From contig OU015525.1 of the NCBI GenBank assembly GCA_907165065.1, positions 4,521,537 through 4,585,536 of the forward strand: 64,000 bases of DNA, written 5' to 3'. The position numbers and the translations under genes are program-made. Numbering within the stretch: the stretch's first letter is position 1; the number at the start of each line of letters is the position of its first letter. Below the pieces are notes generated by a model that was given only the letters and a program-made list of their open reading frames with translations, was not told the DNA's origin and made no database searches. Source of the DNA: Caprimulgus europaeus. Its lineage: Eukaryota; Chordata; Aves; Caprimulgiformes; Caprimulgidae. This document shows positions 47,646 through 59,300 of the stretch, one piece after another.

Positions 47646-47925
47646 AGCCTTCTCTTCTCCAGGCTGAACAAGCCCAACTCTCTCAGCCTTTCTTCACAGC
47701 AGAGCTGTTCCATCCCCCTGATCATTTTTGTGGCCTCTTTTGGATTTGCTCCAACAGGTCCATGTCTTTCCTGTGCTGAGGACTCCAGAGCTGGACACAG
47801 CACTGCAGGTGGGGTCTCAGGAGAGCGGAGCAGAGGGGCAGAATCCCCTCCCTCAACCTCCTGCCCACGCTGCTCTGGATGCAGCCCAGGATACATTTGG
47901 CTTTCTGGGCTGTGTGTGCAGGTTC
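47646..47925 (-). mobile_element. CR1 LINE fragment (internal part)
   Basis: Antisense CR1 lacking the 3' tail: begins at CCTTCTCTTCTCCAGGCTG and runs to GATGCAGCCCAGGATACATT and GGCTTTCTGGGCTG. Loss of the tail implies a later deletion or rearrangement. Confidence 0.9.
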
Positions 47926-49800
47926 ATTGTGGTTCTCCTTGTACTTGTGTGTTTTAGGGGCTTTGTGAAGGAGAAGCCTGCTGTGTTGCACAGCTCCAGC
48001 TGGAAAATGAATGTGGAATTGCTTGTAGAAATTCAAAGGCAAATGTCACTTGTGAAGCTTTGTGATAAGCTTGCAGATGTTGTGGTGGCAGTGATGGGTA
48101 CATTGCAGGTTGATGGTCCCCATTCTTCCCCAGCCTTGGCCATGGCAGGTGGATGGTGGCAGCAGAGTACCTGGCTCCTCCAGTTGTCTGTGCTGGATTT
48201 CCTTCATTGGACTTCACCCTGATGGGTTTGAGCCTGAAAAACCAGCTCTGCACCACTGAGCATCCTCATCCAGGGCTTCCTTACTGCGTCCTCACATACT
48301 TCATCCAGATCCTCCGTAGCACTCCAGTCAGAAGGATATTTATTCGCTTGGCAGGTTATGAATATTATCTGAAATACCTTTTTACATGTTGTTCTGCCAT
48401 GCTTAACACAGTGATCAGCATCACAGCCTGTAGAGCTGGAGCTAATTTGCGATTGAATATCCATCAGGGATTTATGGATTTTGGGACTGAATTGCCGGGA
48501 CGTGCGATTGCCAAAATACTTGAAACGCTTCCACTGGAGAGGAGACCTTGTGGGAAAGGAGCACTCGCTGTTCTCATACACAGGCAGCTCCCAGTGAACC
48601 TCCCTTACTGGCAGTGAGTACACTCAAGCCAATAAAACATGATATGGTATCCAGAGCGCCGATGGAGCATGAACCGTGTGTTGGATGATGATGGGGAACA
48701 AGCTGATGCTCCTGGCATGTGATGCTGGTGATGGTGCTTGCAGCAGCTCCCAGTCCCACAGCATTGCTCACTGGGTGGGTTTAATCCAGGACGTGGTTAA
48801 ACGTGGGCACAGTTTGTATTAACATGACCCTGCAGCTGGTTAAAACCAGGTGTGAGGTTGTTTGGAGGGAGAAAACTTATTTTTAGATGCTTTTCCTTGT
48901 GCACTGCAAGCACCTCTCATGCTAGTGTGTGGAGACTGAAGGGGGAGGAGGCAAGACGTGGTTAAATGTGGTGGAAGCTGAAAGAGGCAAGAGCTGAAGG
49001 CATTAAAAGGAAAGCAGAAGATCCTCAGGTCCTTTGCTTCAGAGTAGTTGGGTTTGCAAGGGGATGATTTGGGGCAAAACCTGCTTTCCAACAGCTCTTC
49101 CATTTGAGAAGGTATCTGTGGCTGCCCAACCCTCCCACCTCCTGCCCCTTTGGAGAGTTTTAGCCTTTTTTATCCTTGAAGTGAACGGAGAAGGAAGGAA
49201 AAAGCTTGCTGAGGGGGTTGCCAGCAGGTTTTTCTTGGGAAACATTCACTTGCCAGGTTGCTGGCTCTTTTCATGGCCATGCTGGTCCACAGCTTGGTAG
49301 TTGGAGCTGTAGGAGCCACATAGACAAAACCAGCCCAAAATTACCCTCCAGAAACACCATTTCTTAACCCAGCCATGTTGAGCTCATCTCAGAGGGGAAC
49401 AGACCCCAGAAGTCAAGTGATGAGTGGGAACATCACTGGAAAAACACATTAAGCCCAGGGAGAGAGGAGGTTTCCCGTCCCATCTTACAGGAGCACTGCA
49501 AGGTTTGAGCAAAGATCCCAGCTGCCATGGTCCAGCTGGGAGGGGATGAGCTGTCCCAAGGAGGGTCAGCATCACCTTGTGGCTGAGCTGCTCTGAATCA
49601 GACCCAAAATGCTGCTGGGAGGCAGCTCTCACCTCACTCCCACCCCTCAGCCGAGCTTCCAGCTTCCCATCGGCTGCTAAAATCTGCTTTTCTCAATGGG
49701 GGATGTAAAAGCCCCTCTGCGATGTCACCTTTGTTCCTACGAAGTTTGAACTTCACAGAGCATCCTTGCAGGGCAGATTATTAGTTTTCTGCGGCATCCT
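47926..49800. other. intron 1 unique sequence
   Basis: No gene recognised. A + frame at 48153-48617 (154 codons) has no known domain. Confidence 0.4.
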
Positions 49801-49868
49801 CAAGAAAAACAAAAAAAACCCAAACAAACAAACAAACAAAAAAAAACAAAAACAAAACAAAAAAAACT
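49801..49868. repeat. A-rich (AAAC)n low-complexity tract
   Basis: About 65 bp of A and C only, with several CAAACAAACAAA units, just 5' of a sense CR1 copy. Confidence 0.9.
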
Positions 49869-49900
49869 CCACCACACCCAACACAAGAGGAAAGGAATAA

Positions 49901-50628
49901 CTGCATGTACCAGGACAGGTTAGGGGCTGACCTGCTGGAGAGGAGCTCTGAGGAAAAGGATCTGGGTGTGCTGGTGGGCAGCAGGTTGGCCATGAGCCAG
50001 CAGTGTGTCCTTGTGGCCAAGAAGGCCAACAGTGTCCTGGGGTGCATTAAGAAGAGTGTGGCCAGCAGGTCAAGGGATGTTCTTCTCCCCCTCTACTCTG
50101 CCCTGGTGAGGCCACATCTGGAGTATTGTGTTCAGTTCTGGGCTCCTCAGTTCAGGAAAAACCAGGAACTACTGGAGAGAGTCCAGCAGAGGCCACAAAG
50201 ATGATGAGGGGCCTGGAGCACCTCCTGTATGAGGAGAGGCTGAGAGAGCTGGGATTCTTCAGCCTGGAGAAGAGCAGACTGAGAGGGGATCTGATCAATG
50301 TCTATAAATACCTGAAATGTGGGGGCCAAATGGATGGGGCCGGGCTCTTTTTGGTGGTGCCCAGTGACAGGACAAGGGGCAATGGGCACAAACTGGAACA
50401 CCAGAAGTTCCAGACAAATTTAAGGAAAAACTTCTTTCCTGTGAGGGTGCCAGAGCCCTGGGACAGGCTGCCCAGAGAGGGTGTGAAGTCTCCATCTCTG
50501 GAGATGTTCAAAATCCACCTGGATGCTTTCCTGTGTAACCTGGTGTAGGGAACCTGCTTTGGCAGGGGGGTTGGACTGGATGATCTCCTGAGGTCCCTTC
50601 CAACCCCCACCATTCTGTGATTCTGTGA
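49901..50628 (+). mobile_element. CR1 LINE fragment (terminal ORF2 and 3' UTR)
   Basis: About 730 bp sense CR1, one of the longest in the window. It includes the end of the reverse transcriptase ORF in readable form ([42 protein letters not shown]), then the 3' UTR and the tail CATTCTGTGATTCTGTGA. 5'-truncated and not able to be active. Confidence 0.95.
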
Positions 50629-52157
50629 AATCAGTTCACAGGTTGACACCTCTCAGCCACAGGTCACCGTCACAAACCGCAGAGCTGGCTCCATCCCATC
50701 TCTTCCTGGCTCTGGGGTAGCATTACCTGATTTTTTTAATGAGAAAAAAAAAAGTCAGGAGTGATGTGATGTGGTTGACAAAGAGGTTTGGGGCAACTTA
50801 GATGGGGGGGAAGGGGACACCTCAGGGTCTATGGAGGAGCTGCGGAGGGCTCAGTGCCAAAATCCCCTTGAGTTGTGGCCCTTTCCCAGCTCCTGGCCCC
50901 CTCTAAGCTCCTTTCCAAAATCCTGGCTGTAAACCCATGGATGCAGGGATGTGCTGTGTGCTGGGGCAGCGCCAGGGCTCACACGTGCTGCCAGTAATAC
51001 ATAACCAGTGCCCTACCAGCAGGAAAGTCCAGGATTTTAACAGCCAAGCTGGGCACGTTTAAGAGAGCAGCTTCACTTCCCTCTGCCACCTCGCCTGGCT
51101 TTTTTTTCCCCTTTGCTCTTTGATTTTTTGCTCTTTGATTTTTTCATTCCCAGGTGCCACTGACGAAGCAGGAGCTGGAGAGTGGGTTGTCAATGATGCT
51201 CAGGCACAGAGGAGCCCGGTGACAACACCCAGGCGGTGTGATGAGCTGGTTGGTGCTCAGAGCACCTCCCTGTTTTCACTTTGTCTTGTTGCATTGGGAT
51301 AAAATAACTCAAAGAGAAAAGCTTCTGGGCACTGGGGCAGCAGGAGGAGAGGCGAGGGGTGCATGCCAGCCCAACTCAGGTTACTTATGTGCTTATGGTC
51401 TATTTTGAGGCTGCGGCCACGCGACACTAAGCAGCTGCTGATCCAGGGAAGGGACCGGCTTCAAAACAAGAGTCCAGTGGGTAACGACTCAGGGAAGTGT
51501 CGGGATTCCCTTGTCTCTGAGTGGGTGCAGCCACTCACCTCCCCCCTGGGAACATCCTCTCTTGGGTTTTGGCATTTCCACAACAATTTTATTTATTTAT
51601 TTATTTTATTTTTACTTCTTCCCATTGCCATCCTTGAAGGTCAAGACACCCCAGTACGATGTCAATGTACCTTATAGGGAGCAACGTGCTGGCAGTGATG
51701 GGGATGCAGATGAGTGAGTAGAGGGATACATCCATCACCAGTGCTGACAAAACCACTTGCCCACAACCCCCTCCTCTGCTCCCCTTCTCCCCAAGAAAGC
51801 TCATTTGTGAGCAGCTTAGTTGGCCTAAGAGCATTAGAGGTGCATTTGGTGGACATTAGCCGCTCGAGCAGCGCCGGGAGCATGTGGCCGATTAGGGACG
51901 GCAGCGACTGGTTTCGGGCAGAGCTCTGCATTCCGGGGGGAAATATTTGCTGTGCTGTCCCATGTGTTTTGGGGATGCAAAGGTGAGGTCTGAGGGGATG
52001 GGGTGGGTGTCACGGGGGGTCAGGTCACATGGCTGTAGTGCTTAAATACACCAGTTGGGTGGTGTGAGAGCAAATCCCTTCCCTGCCATCTGCTTTTTCC
52101 CTGTCAGTGGTGGGGAGTGTGTGTTGTTTCCACTGCTTCCCAGTGTCATTGCAGCTT
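50629..52157. other. intron 1 distal unique sequence
   Basis: No gene recognised. A 17-bp tandem repeat (TTTGCTCTTTGATTTT, twice) lies near 51112-51143, and a short ATTT run near 51588-51610. Confidence 0.4.
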
Positions 52158-52335
52158 AATCATAGAACCATAGAATGGTTTGGGTTGGAAGGGACCTTAA
52201 AGCTCATCCAGTTCCAACCCCCCTGCCAGCAGCAGGGACACCTTCCACTAGACCAGGTTACTCAAAGCCTCACCCAACCTGGCCTTCAACACTTCCAAGG
52301 AGGAGCAGCCACAGCTTCTCTGGGAAACCTGGAGC
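52158..52335 (-). mobile_element. CR1 LINE fragment (extreme 3' end)
   Basis: Antisense CR1: AATCATAGAACCATAGAATGG to GAGCAGCCACAGCTTCTCTG. Ends about 205 bp before the exon 2 acceptor. Confidence 0.93.
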
Positions 52336-52560
52336 ATTTCAGACAATATTTCAGCTTTTTCTTTAAATAGATTTCATCTTTTTTATTTAAATCTCTTTCT
52401 AATCTGCAGTCTGCTGCAACGATGAGCATGGTCAGGGGTGCTCATGCATTCTGGGTCACCATGACCCCACTCCTGCATCAGCCAGGAGCTTCCTTGGAGA
52501 CTTCCTCACCACCATTATTTCCCTTTTCTTCCTCTGCAGCCTTGCTCTCTGCTGGGATTT

Positions 52561-52602
52561 ATGGAGGTGCTGAGGATCAGCTCTGAGCCCCGTAGCCCCT
52601 GA
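52561..52602 (+). other. uORF 1 in PTP4A3 leader (13 codons)
   Basis: ATG at 52561 in context TTTATGG, stop TGA at 52600-52602. It would be the first uORF of exon 2 if the acceptor at 52538 is used. Confidence 0.45.
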
Positions 52603-52692
52603 CAGCCCACCCTGTGAAGCAGCACCCGGCCACCTCACCTCATCTCGCCCAACATCCCAACCCTCCGACTCAACCATTCAAGGCTCCCGTGC

Positions 52693-52746
52693 ATGGATCG
52701 CCCCAGCGAGGCACCGCTGCCGGACGCCGCCGACGCTGCCCCATAG
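52693..52746 (+). other. uORF 2 in PTP4A3 leader (17 codons)
   Basis: ATG at 52693 in context GTGCATGGA (G at +4), TAG at 52744-52746. Encodes a Pro/Ala/Asp-rich peptide beginning MDRPSEAP. PRL-family mRNAs are known to carry a conserved uORF that tunes translation to magnesium; whether this is that uORF cannot be told without an alignment. Confidence 0.45.
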
Positions 52747-52790
52747 GCTCCCAGCCCCCTGTGCCACCCCCAAGTACTCTACATACCCCG

Positions 52791-52799
52791 ATGGGGTAA
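52791..52799 (+). other. minimal uORF 3 (Met-Gly-stop)
   Basis: ATG GGG TAA at 52791-52799, with A at -3 absent but G at +4. Very short uORFs of this kind can hold terminating ribosomes. Confidence 0.4.
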
Positions 52800-52839
52800 C
52801 GTGACGGGGGTCACCCTCCCGCCACCACCACCCCCCCAT

Positions 52840-52857
52840 ATGCAGAGGCCTTTCTAG
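52840..52857 (+). other. uORF 4 in PTP4A3 leader (5 codons)
   Basis: ATG at 52840, TAG at 52855-52857, peptide MQRPF. It is followed by a high-complexity, CpG-containing stretch to 52920 that looks less like ordinary UTR drift than its surroundings. Confidence 0.4.
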
Positions 52858-52957
52858 AGCGCCAGGGAGCGCGCGGCACTCGCCGTTGCACGCACACCGA
52901 GGACGCCAACACTACAGCAAAGGGATTTTTTTTTTGTTTTGTTTTGGGTTTTTTTAA

Positions 52958-52997
52958 GTATTATTATTATTATTATTATCATCATTAATATTATTTT
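52958..52997. repeat. (ATT)n microsatellite in the leader
   Basis: About eight ATT/TTA units, slightly interrupted at the 3' end (ATCATCATTAATATT). Preceded by T-rich sequence from 52927. Confidence 0.93.
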
Positions 52998-53234
52998 TCC
53001 CATCTGGCTTTTTCCCTGGGGGAGGGCTTGCAGTGTGTCAAGGCAGCCAACGCGCACCCAGGAGCCGGGATTATTTGCACGACGTCTGTATATTGAGTTC
53101 TCGATCCTGTTTTATTTTTCTTTTTTAAGTGCAGAGGGGTTGTTGGTTCATTTTTTTTTCCCCTCCACGCCACGCTTTTCTTGGGATTTTCCCCCTCCGT
53201 CATCAGCACCACTTCACCCTCCTCCCATCCCACC

Positions 53235-53339
53235 ATGGCTCGGATGAACCGCCCTGCGCCGGTGGAGGTCTGCTACAAAAACATGAGGTTCCTGATCACC
53301 CACAACCCCACCAACGCCACGCTCAGCACCTTCTTGGAG
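53235..53339 (+). CDS. PTP4A3: PTP4A3 coding exon 1 (residues 1-35)
   Basis: Starts [20 protein letters not shown], the invariant PRL N-terminus, and ends STFLE. Donor GAG then GTAAGG (GT at 53340-53341), phase 0. Cys13 and Asn16 differ from human Ser13 and His16 (by memory); Asn16 also occurs in PRL-1. Confidence 0.97.
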
Positions 53340-56300
53340 GTAAGGAGGAGACGCTGGAGCCCAGCCACGTGTTTTGGGGCTAAAAAGCTGATGTTGAGGT
53401 GCAACAGGGATCAGTCCTGTGTAGAATGAGCCACTTCTTTGGTTCCACGGTCCTCAGTGGCATCTCGAGGTGGTGGGTCCAATCACTGCTGGCTTTTTGG
53501 GATAGGATGTTTTGGAGGACCCCAAGCCTGGTGTTTGGGCACAGCAAAGGTGGAGCAGAGTTTCCCCATTCCTGTTACATCCCCTGCCAGCTCCACCAGC
53601 ACATCACATCAAGGTGTTTTGCAGTGATGCACATGGATGCACACATCTCCCAGCACCTCAGGAAGGATTTTTCATCCCGAATATCCCAGCGTCTTTACAA
53701 TGCTTGGAGCGTGTTGGGTGGTGTACAAGGAGCTGGAGTGTTGCATGAGCCAGTGACGTTGCCCTGCCTGGGAGCTCTGCCTCTGGCACTGGCAGCAGCC
53801 AGGAGTTAGGGGAGGATTAACGGATGCGTGTCTGCGGTCCAGGGCAAAAGTCTTCATCTTATTCCTTTTATCAGTGCCTGGGGCAAAGGCAGCATCTTGC
53901 CAGTTTGGTCAAGCCAGCACAAGCAGCTTCTGCTTACAAGGAGGCGTTTTGGGTTGTTGCTGCATTTGTGGGGCCACCTGGGGCTGTGCATGAGCCTGGC
54001 AAAGGGTTTTTGCCTTGGACCTAAACCACCATGAGATCTGATGTGTTGGTACCAGAGGCATCCTCTGAGCTCAAGGAAATCCTCCCAGCGCACACCTGAA
54101 AAAACAAGTGTGAGTGCAGCTGGTTTGGAGAGCTGTGGGAAGGTGGTTGGGATCTGGGGACAGCCACCCCATACCCTCCATGCTGCACACAAGTTGATGG
54201 GGATGACATGGTGAGAAGGAGGGAAATTCCCCTTTCTCCAGCTTTTTTAGGTTTTTGGCTGATCTGCCCCACGTGCAGGGCTTTGCTGTGGTCTGGTGAG
54301 CACACACAGGGAAGGAAGGAGATGGATCATTGAAAGGGACAATCTCACGTGGTGCCTGGTGGGTCCAGTGTGCTGGCACATAATCCAGGGCAGTCCATGC
54401 AGTAGGTGATAAACCATGCTGGAAACAGCCCGAGTTCCACGTCCAGGCCTGCAGCACGTTGGAGTGGTGATGGAATATGGTGATGAGATCAAGAAGGAGC
54501 CCCTGAGCAATCTGCAGGATGCTGAGCGCAGTCAGTGGGGAGTGCTGCGACCCCCCAGCCACCTCCAGGTGTTTCTGCAGCAGGAGATGTGACCTCACCA
54601 GGCACAAATAATTTCTCCTTTAGAGGAATTGTACCTGTGTCAGGGATGTTTCTTTGCCTGGGGTATGGAGTCCCTGCTGGTGTGGCCATCAGGGCTTAAA
54701 AATAAATGGCCCTGTTGGGACTTGCAACTCCCAAGGGGTCATGAAGGTACTGGGTAAAAATCCCACCGTGGTCAACACAGCTTTGGTGCCCTGGGATTTA
54801 ATGTTGCCTTGTGCTTTCGAGGTTGGATGGACCATAGAATCATAGAACCATTTGGTTGGAAAAGACCTTTATGATCATTGAGTCCAACCATACCTGTCCA
54901 CTACTAAACCATATCTCTGAGCACCCCATCTACCCATCTTTTAAATCCCTCCAGGGAGTGGTTTGCTCAAGGGTCCAGACTGGAGCATGGCACTGTTTTA
55001 GGGTCTGTAGGGGTCCGTGAGGTCATAGCAGGGCTTGGATGTGTTGGGGTTAACTGGGGTGCAACTGTCAGGGTTTTTTCAGACCCTCCCTTCTCCTTCC
55101 CTCCCCAGGACCTGAAGAAGTATGGTGCCACCACAGTGGTGCGAGTGTGCGAAGTGACCTATGACAAGACCCCCCTGGAGAAGGATGGCATCACTGTCAT
55201 GGTAGGTGAGCAGCAGGATGGGCACCAGGGGTTAAACATCTCCCTCCCTGGGGTCTGTTAAACACCTCACATTTTGGATAAACCAAATCATCATCGCACT
55301 CGCCCAGGAGCAGAATTTAAAGCCCAACTTGATCCTCAGCACGAGGTGGGTGAGCTGTGAGTTCTCCACAGCTGAGATGGGGCTGGTGCTTTAAAATAAG
55401 AAAACTCTGCCCACGCACCCGAAACTGTGACTCATCTGGTGGAGTTGGCAGCTGCCTTCCCTGCCCGCCGCTCCGGCTTTAAAGCACCAGGGGATGAGAG
55501 CGCCTGATGCCACATGGAAGGTGCGCGTGGTTCCTGTTACCCCCCGTGTTATCTGGGCGGGGGGATGTGAGATGTTGCTCTTCCAGCATCGTCTGGTGCA
55601 GCTGTGGGGTGTGAAAGAGCAGGCAGCAAGCAGGAGAAGGCCAGGAGGCAGAGCAGGCAGCTGCCTGGGCTGCGTCTTGGCTGATAAGTGATTGGAGATG
55701 ATGTCAGGCGTGATTGCCCTGCCAGCAGCGAGTTCAGCTCCAGCTGGAAAGTGAAGCTCTGCTCATTATTTAGGAAAGGATTTGGAAATGCCTCGTGTCT
55801 CCTGGGGTGGTCCTCTGTGTGTAGGTCCTCTCTATATAGTTCTCTCTGTATAATGTGTATCCTATAGAGACAGATAGAGATATCCTAGATCCTCTGGGAT
55901 ATAAAGAGATCCTATATCTCCCTAGATACAGATCCTCCAGATGCAGATCTCTCTATAGATGCTGTGTCTCCATAGATTATATCTTACAGAGAAGATATTG
56001 AATCCTACATACAGGATCTCTCTTACAGACTGGATTTTGCCTTTTACCCTGTTTCTGGCTGGAGTCTTTCAGTCTGAGTTTCTATATTTTTTGAGATTCT
56101 ATATTCTTTGAGTAACCTGGTCTAGTGGAAGATGTCCCTGCTCATGGCAGGGGGGTTGGAACTAGGTGATCTTTAAGGTCTCTTCCAACCTACACCATTC
56201 TATGATTCTATGATTCTGTATCTAAGATATTCATACCTCTTTACATATTTTATATAGAGAGATAGCTATATCTAGGATATGTTTTATATAGGGAGATATC

Positions 56301-59300
56301 TATATAAAAGATACAGGTTTCTGTAACTGTATAGCAACTGTAAGATGTATAGAGTGATATATATATCCTATGTATCTATGGATAGATATATCTATGCAGA
56401 TATGGACATCTCTGTCTATATATATCTCTATATACCTACATCAAATACATAAAATAGAATCATAGAATGGTTTGATTTTGAAGAGACCTTTAAAGGTCAT
56501 CTAGTCCAACCCCCCTGCAGTGAGCAGGGACATCTTCAATCAGATCAGGTTGCTCAGAGCCTCGTTCAACCTGACCTTGAATTGTTCCAGGGCTGGAGCT
56601 TCTACCACCTCTCTGGGCAACCTGTGCCAGTGTTTCACCACCCACACTGTAAATAATTTCTTCCTTATTTCTAGTCTAAATACCTATATATATAGACTAT
56701 ATTTATATATCCTATCCATTTCCTTGGGGAGTAGACACAAGCTGGTCAAGGCCTGACTCTGGTGCAGTGTTTCTGGGCACTGGCATGCACAGCTGTGATG
56801 CCCATGGTGGTGCCATCCTGAATGTGCTCCCTTGGGGATTTTGGATGCCTCCTCTGCTTTCAGCTCTTCAGCATCATGCAGGGAATCCCAAACAATCTAT
56901 AAAGCTGACACAGGTGTCCCATACAGTGGATGGCTGCTTGGAGGCCACACTCACCGGTGACTCCTCCATTGCCACTCTTCCTTCTGGCCATGCTGCCTGG
57001 GCATCACGCAGGGTTTCAGCAGCTCTGCAAGAAGGTTGGAGATGGGGCAGAAATCCTGCCAGGAAACTGGCACTGTGCAGGTTTCACTGTAGGAAGTTTT
57101 GTGGTGTTTTACAGTTTTATACTGTATTGTTTAATATCTTCATCAGTGACATAGACAGTGGGATTGTGTGCACCCTGAACAAGTTTGTGGGTGACACCAA
57201 GCTGAGTGGTGCAGTTGATACAGTTGTGGGAAGAGATGCCATCCAGAGGGACCTTGACAGGCTTGAGGAGTGAGATCATGAGAACCTCATGAGGTTCAAC
57301 AAGGCCAAGTGCAAGATCCTACACATGGGTTGAGGCAACCCCCAGTATCAGTACAGGCTGGGGGATGAATACATGGAGAGCAGCCCTGAGGAGAAGGACT
57401 TGAGGGTGCTGGTGGATGAGAAGCTCAACAGGAGCCGGCAACGTGCGCTGGCAGCCCAGAGGCCAATAACCGTGCCCTGTGCTGCACCCAGAGCAGCGTG
57501 GGCAGCAGGTCAGGGTCATTCTGCCCCTCTGCTCTGCTCTGATGAGACCCCACCTGCAGTGCTGTGTCCAGCTCTGGAGTCCTCAGCACAAGAAAGACAT
57601 GGATCTGTTGGAGCAGGTCCAGAGGAGGCCACAAAAATGATCAGAGGGATGGAACAGCTCTGCTGTGAAGAAAGGCTGAGAGTTGGGGTTGGAGAAGCCT
57701 GGAGAAGAGAAGGCTCCAGGGAGACCTTATTGTGGCCTTTCAGTACTTAAAGGGGGCTTGTAAGAAAGATGGAGAAATACTTTTTTTTCAGGCCTGTAGT
57801 GACAGGACAAGGGCAACAGTTTTAAACTTAAAGAGAGTGCGTTTACATTGGATATAAAAAAGAAATTCTTTTACAATAAGTGTGATGAGGCATTGGACTA
57901 GATTGTCCACAGCTGTGATGTGGATGCCCCATCATTGGAAGTGTTCAGGGTCAGGCTGGTCAGGGCTTTGAGCAACCTAATTTAGTGAAAGATGTCCCTG
58001 CCCATGGCAGCGGGGTTGGAACTAGGTGATCTTTGAAGGTCCCTTCCAACCCAACCGTTCTATAATTCAGTGATTTCGTGATGTGTCATCTCCAGTGCAA
58101 GCCCAGTGACCTGTGCTCATGACCTCAGTGCTTCCCAGGTGCTGTAGAGAGGAGGTGACCTTGTAGGACAGGGACAGGCTGTGGCAGGATGGTCTGACTC
58201 AAGCATTAGGGTACCCTGAAGTCCAGCAGACTCCTTTCCTAGCAAAGCCAACACTGAAATCACATCATGGGTTCAAAGAATGAAGCTTGGCAGCTTCTTT
58301 TGCCATCTTACACCAGGGATGACTCCAGCAGAGCAGATGAGTGACTCACTCCTGAAACACGAGTGAAACGTGCTTCCCACTCACCGGGGATCACCGTGCC
58401 ACGTCCCCTCCAAGCAATGCTCCTCTGCCCATCCCTCTCTGCCACTGCTGCATAGCCAGTGACCATGCTTCTCCTGACAAATCCATTTTAGGAGAGAATT
58501 CCCCATTTTGGGAGAGAGGTACAGCCTTGACTGGCTACTGGTGCCCATGAGGAGAGACTGTCCCTTCCCCAAAATGCTGCAGCAGTCAGAGGCAAGGGGA
58601 GGTGACACTTTTCCCCCATAGCAGAGCCCAAGGCCAGAGGGTGCTTAATGCAGCACCCATTTTATCCATTTCGTCACCAAGCTCTGGTGTTGAGTCCATG
58701 CAGCCTGAGGATGAAGCTTGGAAGAAGATGGGCACTTTTTTTTGTCCCTTAAGAGCCTTTCCTGAAGGATGCTGTTAAAATGGCCCCATTTGGAGGGGTC
58801 TCCATCCCCCTGCCTCTCTCCAGGGCTGTGTTAGGGGGGCCTGGGGCATCATTTTGGGGCTGTTTGTTCACCTTCAAGCCCATGTGTTGCAGCAAGCTGG
58901 ATTTCGGCACCACGCCAGGTCCTGAGATTTCAGCCATCTCCAAGCCACCTGTTTTCAAACTTCCTACAAAGTGGCTTTGTGCTCCCAAGTGCTGGATTTA
59001 GACAGGAGCTGGTGGGGGGAAGGATGGGGATTGTGGTTCCTCAGACCTCAGTGCAGTTATCTGAACAGGGAGGAGGCAGGCGATGGCCACCATGGTCCAC
59101 AGGAGGCAGCAGGACATGGGGACCATGTTGTAGGTGCTCCTGAAGGCTGAATCTGTCCATAGGAGATGGGAGGACCCCAGACCTGGACTGCTACTGCTGA
59201 TACACCCCCATGGAGCTGTGCTGTGAGCCCAGTTGCTGGCACACACATCCACCTCCCTCATACCGATGTCCCAACCACCATTGCCCTGAGTAAAAAACAA

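Larger units (their letters stand above)
15322..52539 (+). other. PTP4A3: PTP4A3 intron 1 (proposed, 37.2 kb)
   Basis: Bounded by donor GTCAGT at 15322 and a strong acceptor (pyrimidine tract then CTCTGCAG, AG at 52538-52539). Long first introns are usual for this gene family. It contains 15 CR1 pieces, three minisatellites and a CR1-poor block at 22-35 kb. Further noncoding exons or alternative promoters inside it cannot be excluded. Confidence 0.55.
52540..53234 (+). other. PTP4A3: PTP4A3 exon 2, 5' UTR part
   Basis: Follows a strong acceptor (CCCTTTTCTTCCTCTGCAG, AG at 52538-52539) and runs without a good donor to the start codon at 53235: 695 nt of leader. It contains four short upstream ORFs (starts 52561, 52693, 52791, 52840), a T-rich stretch and an ATT microsatellite. 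A second possible acceptor (GGGGGAGGGCTTGCAG, AG at 53032-53033) would give a 201-nt leader without these uORFs, though its pyrimidine tract is weaker. Confidence 0.6.

Noticed and set aside
49905-50548. Two + frames of 99 and 140 codons with good protein character
   Set aside because: Same reason: CR1 ORF2 end and 3' UTR.
53181-53237. An upstream in-frame extension of PTP4A3 starting at 53181
   Set aside because: The triplet there is TTG, and every known PRL begins MARMNRP; the ATG at 53235 has a strong Kozak context.
57373-57750. 125-codon + frame that looks protein-like
   Set aside because: It is the terminal coding part of a 5'-truncated CR1 LINE, not a host gene.
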